Source: Epinephelus fuscoguttatus
Taxonomy: Eukaryota > Chordata > Actinopteri > Perciformes > Serranidae
Direction: 5' to 3'
DNA: 64,000 nucleotides
Assembly: GCF_011397635.1 (NCBI RefSeq)
Contig: NC_064755.1
Coordinates: forward strand, 23,600,059-23,664,058
Below, one piece after another: positions 55,901-64,000 of this stretch; the stretch's first letter is position 1, and every line of letters starts with the position of its first letter. A model generated the notes under the pieces. The model searched no databases, had not been told where the DNA came from, and was given only the letters and a program-made list of their open reading frames with translations. Position numbers and translations under genes: made by a program.

Positions 55901-58900
55901 TTGTTTCTTGTGTGGGCAGCTTGTCTGTTTGTTGTTTGAGTTTGTTGAGACTCTTTTTGTGTGGGGGGTGTGAACGTATTTCACTTGGGGATGTTTGAAT
56001 GAGTACAGCTCTGTTGTAAAAGCTGATTTTGTCATGTTTCTCAATGATTACTGTTTGCCCTCCCTCCTCTGGAAGTTCTCCCATTGTTTAATCCTTGTGT
56101 ACTTTGTTTCTATATCAAGTCTTTCCCTGTCATGTCTACTTTCTGTGTGTCTTCATCTGATGTTATATCTTCCCCCCTCGTTGTGTTGTTTGTTTCTGTA
56201 TGCATCACCACTCATTATTTCTCTGTTTATTTCTATCTCATCCCTCCTTATCAAGTCTCTCCCGCTCATTCTGGTTTTATTAATATCACCATCTGTCTGT
56301 CTGGAATCCCTCTCATTTCTCTGATCTGATGACTTAACTATCATCATCCACACACACACGGGCCTGATTGGATGGGCTAATGGCACAGCGGCAGTGGACA
56401 CCCACCTGAGATGATGAGATGCATCGGAGCCGTGTCACGCCGTAGCTCATTATCATCGTCACATGAAGTCGTGTGTGCCTGGTGGCTGCAAAAACCCTCA
56501 ACACCTCTCTGCACACTTACTGTCATCCGCTGAATCCATTGGAGCACGCAAACCTCCCAAGAGATGCCATGAGATCCGCCTCTAGCCTAACCTGCCGTGC
56601 CTTTCTCTGCCATGTCTATGTGTGTGTGTGTTTGTTTTGCCTGGCTGTACAGTACTATAAGTCTCAGAGGGACCTTGAGAGATGTGATTTGACAGATGTT
56701 CATTTCTCTTCCACCATGACGTCACACAGGCAGGCCGAGCGGGAGCGTGTGCTTGGTGTGTTTGTTGCTGCTACGTATGTGAGCATGTGGGTGTGTGTGT
56801 AATGGGGGGGAGGGAAAGAGGATGAGAGAGGGAGGGTATAGCGGCCATATCATTATAGAGGCTTTTGCTGTCCAGATGCATTAATAGCTTGACTCTTGCT
56901 TTTAAATCCTCTAATGTATTCTAATGTACTCTAATGTATTCTGATGCAGCGCAGGGGCATGGCAGTGTTTTAATAGAGTTTTTGACAGAGACAGCCTCCA
57001 GCATGCACACACCAACACAGTCTCTCTGTATCTTCCTGTTTCCTCCCTCTGTTTCTATCTCAGCCTCTGGTTCCACTCTCCTCCTCTCTATTTTCTCTCT
57101 ATCTCCTTTTTTAAGATATGACCAAGCTTCTCTGGCCCCTATCTCTGACTTTTGGCTGGGGAATGCAGAATATTTGCTTTCACAGCAATCAAAGGAAACA
57201 AAGAGGAACTTTAGTGATGCACTCATTATTTAACCATGAGCAGGCTCTTTAGTCTCCCCAGTCCTGTTTAGCACTAGTCCCTTTCGTGTAAAAAATTATT
57301 AGAGTAAGCATTATCTGGGTGGAAAAAAGATTGCACAAGCACACAACAGCATGCACACACACACACACACACACTCATAATTGCACACCATTATAAAACC
57401 TCTTAGGGTGTGATCATACCTCTATGCTTACATCAGTGCAGCGTGGCTATATAAAAGGTGCTGAATGGCGGTGTTTTGTATCTTTTAGAGGCGGTGTGAG
57501 GCCAAAGATGTTGGCCACTTTATTTTTCCTTTTTTTTTTTCTAAAAATGACTAAAATAAGCAAAGCTTAAATTGTCTGCAACGTAACTTGGGTAAAAAGG
57601 ACAATTTCTGCTGTATCATGGCAGCAATTTGCTTAGGTAAGACTTACATGACTTTCTCAGAATTTCAATAATGCTGTCCTGTAAAAAAAAAAAAACATTG
57701 TTCAATCTGTGGATAACACCTGGGATTATAAGAGGATGGGACGCTCTGCTAGGAGTGGTGGGATAGCCTCCACAGTCGACTTTGTTGAGTTCTGAGTCAG
57801 ATTCAAATATACTTTTGTTCTTGCTTCCAGCTGCTGCTGTGTTATAGGAAAGATTGTTTATTAAATATCTGTGGAGTCAGATTTGTTTCATTTATTCCCC
57901 TACTTTTTCCTGCCAGTCATGTTTGACTTTGAGGATATGATAGTCCATCTATTATTGTCTTGCCTCCAGTGTTTTTGCGTATACGACATCACTAACTCAT
58001 TCTGCTCTTACATTATAACCCTATAGCAGCAGAACATAGAAAAAAATATGAAAGAGTAATCTATGGAGACTCAGAAAGTTATACTTTTCATCACAAACTT
58101 CAGCTGAAATGTTCATCCAAATGATGTCATTGCCAGGAAACATGGCAGCTTTTGGAGTCTCATGCACAAAATCAGCACTGATTTCAGTGGCGAAACATTG
58201 TGAGTGTGCCAAATAACCAATCTTTCAACTCCAGGACTGTGTCCAAAATCATTCCCCGTTACCTACCTAGTACAATATATACTTTCCACTATTCTTTTTA
58301 TTGATTGTCCAAATACAAAGTTTAAGAGTTGAAACAGTGTTATCTAGCACAGCGGTTCCCAACTGGTTGGTCACAGCCCCAGTTGCAGGTCCAGTCTTAA
58401 AGGGTAGTGCACCCAAAAATGAAAATTCAGCCATTATCTACTCACCCTCATGCCGATGGAGGCTCAGGTGAAGTTTTAGAGTCCTCACAACACTTTTGGA
58501 GATCCAAGGGGAGAGGAGTAGCAACACAGCTCCACCTAATGGTGGCTTACAAAATATCTGCATACTGCTCGTCCGTAGTGATCCAAGTGTCCCGAAGCCC
58601 CGGCGCGAGACTGTGAGACATGGGCACCATTCATGTGTGTTCACGTGCTTTCACTGGTCTCGCATAAGCACACACACGTGAACCCAGTGCACAGAGAAGC
58701 AGTTAGAGCTACAGGCAACAATGAGGCTAAAAACAGAGTGCAGATGACAAGCCTCCATTAGGTGGAGTTGTGTTGCTATCCCCTCTCCCCTTGGATCTCC
58801 ACAAGTGTTGTGAGGACTTTAAAACTTCACCTGAGCCTCCGTTGGCATGAGGGTGAGTAGATAATGGCTGAATTTTCATTTTTGGGTGCACTATCCCTTC

Positions 58901-60850
58901 AATGGATCACAATAGACTTGTGAATGTGTCAAGTTTGTGGAAAAAAACACACACTTTATTTTGAAATACAGTGAATTTCTGGCACAGAGCTTTTATTTTG
59001 AAGTGGTGTTTCCTGCTGTAGAGTAAGTGGATGATGGACAGCTGCTCAACAGAGACAGCAAACTAGCTCAACAACATGGCTGAACAGAAAAATCATGGTG
59101 AATGTATTAAACTGTGTGGACTTTGAACTAATGACTCTGAAGAAATCCGGACCCCAGGGCTCGACCAGTTGGGAACCACTGATCTGGCAGTGATCTGATA
59201 GGTCCAGTCTGGGTGCAGATCACAACCACATAAATGATGAAAATGTTTGTGTGTGTATATGTTTTGCTTTTTGTGCTTTGGCAATGTGAAGTTTGCAATG
59301 GCTAAAAAAGATTTCTTCAAAGCATGGCTCTATAAATTAAGTTTATTTGGAGAGTGTCACATTAATGCACTATAAGTTGCCCTCAAAAATTTAAAACTCC
59401 CAACGTGGACGTTTGGACTCCCTCAAAGATTTGCGAGCTTATCTCCCAGGGAGAAAATAATAAAAGAACAAAAATCTGTCCACACAACCATGTTTATTTT
59501 GCAGACTTTTCTCCGATCTTTGCTTCTTTTTTTTGTGTGAAATACCATACAGCGTTTCCTCCTCAGGCCTCTAAAACATTAAATTCATTCATTATTCAAA
59601 TGAAACAATCTGAGAAGAAAAAAATCACTCTTTGACTGAGCTGCTTACAACTTAAAGACACGCAACCTGTGATGAGGATTCACAAGGTGATATTATTTGG
59701 TATTAAAGGGACACAAGCAAAGAATGGTGGGGAAGAACTGGATCCCTTGATTGATAGAAAATGAATCAACAGTTTTAATAACTGATTAATAATTGAGATT
59801 TATTAATGGGAAAATGCTAAATATTCAGTATTATCTGCTTTTTAAAATGTGGAGGTTTTCTTCAGGCACTGAAAATTTCAAATTAAATTGCGATGAGCAT
59901 TTTTAAAAAGCATTTTCTGGCATTTTTCACAGATTAATTTGTAAGTATATTGATGCTTGGAGCCCTACTATAGAGTAAACGGTGTAATGCTAATAGGAAA
60001 TATTAAATAAGTGAAGGAGGGGATGATTTTGGACACAGCACTTTTCTCCCCCGCTCACATATCCAGACTTTCACTCCTTCAACCTGCACTGGAACCACAG
60101 ATCTGACCAGATAGGACCAGACACGTAAACTCAGTCCACTTCGCCCCGAGCCACCACAGCCACACATCACTCTCCACCTGCTGCTTCTCTCATGAACCTC
60201 TTCACACTCCGCTTAGCTGATGACCTGCCACTGCGATAACGGTTGAGTTTTGAAGGTCAGTAGTGAGGACTGATAGCCTCCCCGTTCTTATTTCCGTGAC
60301 AGTGGACAGATGCTGAGCCTGGAGGATGGAACGTCCTCTGGTGGTGGACAGGAAGTGGAGGGGACCAAGAGAGAGGGACCCAGCGAGTACGAGATCACCC
60401 TGGAGAATAAGAACAAACAGGTATGTCTTTCGGGTTTTTTTGTGTTTCAAGTGTGTGTGGGCCCATAAGCACCTGGTGGGATGGAGTGAACACTGGCTCG
60501 TCTACCTGTTTTAGTGTGAGGAGGTGTGTGAGGGATGATCATTTGACATTGTGTCTTGCGTGACAAAAAAGATTCCCATTCAGATCTATTTCTGTCTGTG
60601 TTGACATGAAAAAGAACACCAGCGATTCCAGTGCCACAGCGACAGAAACGCAAAAGATGCTAGGTTGTCATGGTAACAGCTAATAACTGCTCCTGGCGGC
60701 TGGAGATGTCTTTATTTCTCATACCAAATTGCTGAAGGGTCTGCTGTTGCTACTGCTGTTGCTGCTGCAGTGCGAGAGTGCGCGTGTGTGAGTGTCTCCG
60801 TATGTGTGTGTGTGTATATGCTCTTTTTGTGAGTGTGCTTGTGTGAGACT

Positions 60851-60893
<43 letters not shown>

Positions 60894-61882
60894 GCACATG
60901 TGTGGCTGTCCTCCTTTTCTCCCTCTCTGTCTCTTCTTCCCTCGCCTCCCACTCCCCCTCCTTCGTCTCCCTTTTGCTGAAAATATAGGAGGGCAAAATT
61001 CTGGAGGAAGCTGAGATTTTGGGCTGAGCTGCTCTGCCAACAAATGGAACAGAAATAGGCTTGTGCGGGTGTTTACTTTTCTATTCATTTTCTCAAAATC
61101 ACCTTTGTCACAGCCCATCCATCCTCCTTCCCATGGCCCTTCAGCCAGTATTAGCAGTTGAATGATGATAGATGATGTTTACTTTGGCTCTAATGCCATA
61201 AACCCTTGCCAGTTTTAAAGGAGTGGACAGATAAGTAAGAAGGATACTTCTGAGAAGAAAGGTGTTTGAGTGTGCATCTCATGAATCAGGCAGTGCCTTT
61301 TGATCTTTTTTGGACATGGCCACAAAATGGCATCATGATATTTGCCTGCTGGTGGATGAATAAATATATTTCCGTGGCTGCTGTGTGCTTTGCAATATGA
61401 CTCTTGCAGTGTCTTCAGTGAGTCTTGTAAACATGTTTGATATTTAAACTCACTCCCCCTCACTCTCTCCCCATCCCCAGATAGAGGAGTTGGAGCAGAA
61501 ATATGGAGGCCATCTCATAGCGAGACGGGCAGCCCGACGTATCCAGACAGCCTTCCGTCAGTACCAGCTCAGCAAAAACTTCCAGAAGATCCGTAACTCT
61601 CTGTCGGAGAGCAAGTTGCCACGCCGGATCTCTCTGCGACACCCCAGCCCTTCAGGCCGAAACCGTAACACGGCCCAGAGACACAGTTACAGCCTGCATC
61701 CTGGAGGAGGACAGATACCTTTACGCTCCAAAACTCCACCTCCTCCCCCGTGTCGCTCCACTTCTCTGCCCCCTTCTCCTGCTTCTGCCTCAGCAACTGC
61801 TCCCACTCCTGCTCCAGCCCCAGCCCAACCTCAGACCCCTGGACAAACACTCACACAGCTGGAGGACTGCTTCTCTGAACAG
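48250..61882 (+). CDS. iqsec3: IQSEC3 (BRAG3/SynArfGEF), 5' four exons; gene runs off the window
   Basis: Arf guanine-nucleotide exchange factor of inhibitory synapses. Exons seen: 48250-48767, 55378-55452, 60303-60420, 61481-61882, joining in frame (371 codons so far; human protein about 1180). Exon 1 starts [20 protein letters not shown] and forms the N-terminal coiled coil (about residues 8-60), then a run of 7 histidines within a longer His-rich stretch and a low-complexity Ala/Pro region. Exon 2 has [11 protein letters not shown], highly conserved in the family. Exon 3 ends [12 protein letters not shown]. Exon 4 has KYGGHL, an IQ motif [14 protein letters not shown] (calmodulin binding), LPRRISLR and a Pro-rich tail ending [12 protein letters not shown]. 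The Sec7 and PH domains must be to the right of 64000. The first ATG of three consecutive ones is used; any could start. Introns of 6.6 and 4.9 kb hold repeats, listed separately. Confidence 0.92.
49200..49250. repeat. GT microsatellite, iqsec3 intron 1
   Basis: About 25 uninterrupted GT units. A CT run (49437-49454) and a CA run (about 49455-49500) follow within 250 bases. The long frames through these runs are repeat artefacts. Confidence 0.95.
49839..49902. repeat. GT microsatellite, iqsec3 intron 1
   Basis: About 32 uninterrupted GT units, the longest dinucleotide run in the window. Confidence 0.95.
51980..52300 (+). mobile_element. probable LINE 3' end with TTATC-type tail
   Basis: CAAATTTCCCCACCGTGGGA followed by CTGATAAAGGATTATCTTAT and a short TATCT tandem is the usual 3' terminus of L2/Rex-type fish LINEs (..ATTTCCC....GGGA..AATAAAG..). 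The upstream part is non-coding. The left boundary is a guess. Confidence 0.5.
53470..53745. repeat. fragment of the ddx11-intron MITE family
   Basis: CTGATCAAGGCAGCAGTAGA, GTCTGGTG and GCTGTCTGACGGCAAGGTAA correspond, with about 80 percent identity by eye, to the interior of the element at 35191-35970. Ends are not defined. Confidence 0.5.
53910..54270 (+). repeat. SINE-like dispersed repeat, most complete copy
   Basis: Contains GGTGGTGGTTAGCATTGTCG (A-box-like), the B box TGGTTCGAACCC (53951-53962), CTCCCACAGTCCAAAGACAC, CCAGGGTGTACCCCGCC and CAGCTGGGATAGGCTCCAGC. It ends in four GAAT repeats. It is an uninterrupted reference for the split copy at 3.7-4.6 kb. It lies in iqsec3 intron 1. 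Confidence 0.8.
54820..54902 (+). repeat. tail of a common fish repeat (GATAAGAGC..AAATGTAAAATG)
   Basis: CTCCAGATAAGAGCACCAGT, GAAATGCCTAAAATATGGAT and GTAAATGTAAAATG match a very common teleost repeat tail. A second short piece (AAGTCGCTCTGGATAAGAGC) is at 50430-50450. Neither has a recognisable 5' part. Confidence 0.5.
56800..58349. other. iqsec3 intron 2, no further exon seen
   Basis: No exon between 55453 and 60302 was recognised. This part contains a CA run at 57353-57372 and CT-rich low-complexity sequence near 57020-57110. The segment 58220-58349 borders the hAT element. Confidence 0.4.
58350..59181. mobile_element. hAT element with 8-bp duplication, host of a nested MITE
   Basis: Starts CAGCGGTTCCCAACTGGT and ends ACCAGTTGGGAACCACTG, an 18-base inverted repeat with one mismatch. 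Flanks ATCTAGCA and ATCTGGCA agree at 7 of 8 positions. About 60 percent of its length is a second element (58401-58898). Confidence 0.9.
58401..58898. mobile_element. palindromic MITE with TTAA-type target site, nested in the hAT element
   Basis: Two inverted arms of roughly 150 bases, over 90 percent identical by eye, run from both ends (AGGGTAGTGCACCCAAAAAT on the left; ATTTTTGGGTGCACTATCCC on the right). TTAA (58397-58400) flanks the left end and TCAA (58899-58902), one base different, the right end, suggesting a TTAA target duplication as in Kolobok or piggyBac-type elements. The central loop is about 200 bases. The single strand could form a large hairpin. Confidence 0.85.
59755..59975. 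repeat. strongly decayed relative of the TAGGGCTGCAAC element
   Basis: Contains AACTGATTAATAATTGAGAT, AAAAAGCATTTTCTGGCATT and TTGGAGCCCTACTATA, a sequence order like the element at 42386-42760 but with many changes. Boundaries are uncertain. Confidence 0.4.
60858..60889. repeat. CA microsatellite, iqsec3 intron 3
   Basis: About 16 CA units. A CTGCTGTTGCTACTGCTGTT stretch lies just upstream (60740-60770). Confidence 0.95.
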
Positions 61883-61984
61883 GTGAGTGTTTTTTTTTTT
61901 TCATTTTACAGTTCCATAAATTTGATTTAAGTGGGAGAAAAGGTCCAAAGGAAAAAAAAATCAAGAAATAAGGTTTCATAAACT

Positions 61985-62460
61985 TGTTGGTGAAGATTCT
62001 CAGTCATCCAGGTGATTGTCATCATAGGTGCTGGACTTGCTTGAGTTTCTTAAAGGCATTTCACCTTCACCCAAGAGGCTTCTTCAGTTCTAACGGACTT
62101 GTGCGGAGTCTCAGGCTTTAAACTGTGTGTGGGTGTGAACCCTTACAGAGTCTTTGGGGTCACATGTGAGTTGTTGACCCACGCGGCCATCATGTGTGTC
62201 GTTAGGGTTAGATGGGTCCAGTTGAGAATGGGTGTTAAGTCTTCTGGGTAGGGATCCCAAGACTGTATTGTAAGTGGGGAGTAAGTGGTGTGTCATAGGC
62301 CACCTCCTCTGTTTAACGATGGTCATGCAGTTTGACGTAGATGGCTTCTTTCACGCCTTTTTCAAACCGTCCGTCCTCTGTGGCCAAGATGTGAACATTG
62401 CTGTCCTTGGAAGAATGTCCCTTTTCCTTTAGATGTAAGTTATTATGGTTTTTAGCCACA
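61985..62460 (-). mobile_element. GIY-YIG retroelement C-terminal fragment
   Basis: The minus strand reads LHLKEKGHSSKDSNVHILA, then FEKGVKEAIYVKL, and in a neighbouring frame HHLLPTYNTVLGSLPRRLN. This order matches the C-terminal block after the GIY-YIG core in a frequent fish retroelement (..WFERGVKEAIYVKLE..SLNRGGGLRHHLS..YN..L). The 3' end (61985-62095) is shared with 35655-35785. A stop after KLHDHR and a frameshift show that it is dead. Confidence 0.75.
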
Positions 62461-64000
62461 TGAGCAGCATGTCTGTGGGAATGGAAATGTTAGTCAGCTG
62501 GCCCACCATTATGGCCTGAACTGAAATATCTCAACAATGTCTAAGGAAAAAAAAGAAGTTTGCTGTCCTTGAACTGAGAAGCACCTGATGCATACTGCGG
62601 GAAGACATGCAGAGAACCGTGTTTCAACTATTCAGTTGGGCTGAATCCAACCCAGTTGCTAGAATAAATGTTGGCACTGTACGTTTCTGCAAACTATGAA
62701 TATGTTAAATGTGTGTGTTTCATATGTAGCGCATATGTTTCAACTTGACCTTTCAGTTTTCAATTATATGCTGTGACAATGCTGTTGATGTGTGGTTAGG
62801 TTTAGACACAAAAAATCACTTGGGTAAGGTTAGAAAAAGACCAAGTTTTGGCTTAAAATACCTGGTCTGGTTGCCACAAACACAGCTGGAAATGCCCTGA
62901 CGTGTTCAAAATACCCGGCCTCACCTTGGCGTCACGCCATCCACCATCCCTCTTTCCTCCTGATGGGAAACTCAATTATGTCACTTTAGAAATGTTAATA
63001 TGACACATATGACACCCACAGATGTTACATATCTGTGGTTTGGAGTATTATACAATGCCAACATTTCATTCTGTGATGTCAATTGACCCTTTGCTAAGTC
63101 TCGCCCCCAGGCGCAGACTGGCCAATCATAACGTAGTACCAACACAGCTGTGTTCCATTGACTCTAATGCAATTGTTTCAGATTTCCTTAATTTTCAGGC
63201 TGGTTTTGTGGATTTGGAGCTAAATGTTGAGCCTGGGGCACGTCATGTTTTAATGATACTCGTTACCTGGAGAGGTTGGAAAAAGATACACGTTTCTTCC
63301 CTGTTCCAAAACCAAAATCAAACCCTGCAAAGTGTAGGGTTAGCTAGCTAGCTACTGAGGATATAGCCTACTGAATGTATACACATGCTGCTTTTGCTTT
63401 TTAATGATTATAACAGTGGCAAAAAAACGACCCTGCTGTACAGGAACCAGTGAAGGGAAGCAGGGGAACTTTGCTGATATTCAACCAGCTGTGTAGCATC
63501 ACAGTGTGTGCAGATGAACGTTGTTTGACTTCCCCCAGAGATCCCTGCCTGTCTGGTGGCGGAGGTCCAAATGCTGGCAGCAGCATGGTGGCGAGGCCAA
63601 ATATCGTTAATCCGAACACACTGCGATGCCACATAGTTGGTTCAATATCAGTGAAGTTGGTGGTTCACTTTTACACTGTGATCTGTAGCCTATAGTTCGG
63701 CTTTAGCTTCTAACTAGTCAGTTTAACATCCTGGATATATCCTTCAAACACAGACTGTAGACCCCTCTGTCTGCTTCTCTCTGGAATCACTGTTTCATTT
63801 GTCCAAAAATATGATAATATTTCTTCAGGTAGTGCAGTTAGGTACAGTGTGGGCTCCACACTTACTCTGACAGCTTGATGGACCCTCACAAAGGGGCGGG
63901 GCTCATCAAAAGGCCAATTGCCGTGAAACTTTGTTCAGACATTCATGGTGCCCAGAGGATGAATCTTAATGTGTTTGGTGATCCCTTGACTTTTCATCTT
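62461..64000. other. iqsec3 intron 4 (start), no further exon seen
   Basis: The donor after 61882 (CAG|GTGAGT) opens an intron that continues to the window end. I looked for the next conserved block of the family (a segment beginning VQSLAKSIDD in mammals) and did not find it. GTTAGCTAGCTAGCTACTG at about 63340 is a short tandem of GCTA. Confidence 0.5.

Noticed and set aside
1-64000. CRISPR array, bacterial operon, provirus or rRNA
   Set aside because: No regularly spaced direct repeats, no ribosome-binding-site gene series, no long terminal repeats with gag-pol frames and no rRNA-like sequence were seen.

Overview
The window is vertebrate nuclear DNA, almost certainly from a ray-finned (percomorph-type) fish. 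The genes are split into many short exons with GT-AG junctions, CpG-rich promoters are present, and the spacers carry typical teleost interspersed repeats: tRNA-derived SINEs, hAT elements with 8-bp target duplications, GIY-YIG-type retroelement remnants and long CA/GT microsatellites. No bacterial, viral, CRISPR or rRNA features were seen.

Layout. From 1 to about 8.9 kb there is repeat-rich sequence with no recognisable exon, including one hAT element (7209-8489) that was itself hit twice by smaller elements. At 8979-9114 (minus) lies the first coding exon of a type II membrane protein, tentatively b4galnt3-like, in a CpG-rich promoter. From 9.4 to 14.3 kb there are more repeats. Four reconstructable genes follow. 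fkbp4 (minus, 15471-22893, 11 coding exons, 453 residues) is an Hsp90 co-chaperone. ddx11 (plus, 24128-37062, 27 coding exons, 895 residues) is a DEAH iron-sulfur helicase. washc1 (minus, 37877-46240, 11 coding exons, 473 residues) is the Arp2/3-activating subunit of the endosomal WASH complex. The 5' part of iqsec3 (plus, 48250 to beyond the window, four exons seen) encodes a synaptic Arf guanine-nucleotide exchange factor; its Sec7 and PH exons are not in the window.

Gene arrangement. fkbp4 and ddx11 are divergent and share one promoter region of about 0.8 kb. ddx11 and washc1 converge so tightly that their poly(A) signals lie 4 bases apart on opposite strands. washc1 and iqsec3 are divergent, about 2 kb apart. 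The genes have no common pathway; their grouping looks like conserved synteny (fkbp4, iqsec3 and B4GALNT3 are all on human 12p13).

Most interesting observations. Two coding introns (fkbp4 intron 1, washc1 intron 2) start with GC instead of GT. In washc1 this GC donor and two other donors, one of them weak, are each followed within about 15 bases by sense-strand CA repeats, which resembles known CA-repeat splicing control. The ddx11/washc1 poly(A) module is palindromic. There are several nested transposon insertions whose order can be read from their target duplications. I found no convincing wholly new system. All exon models come from reading frame, splice sites and remembered family sequences, without alignment tools.
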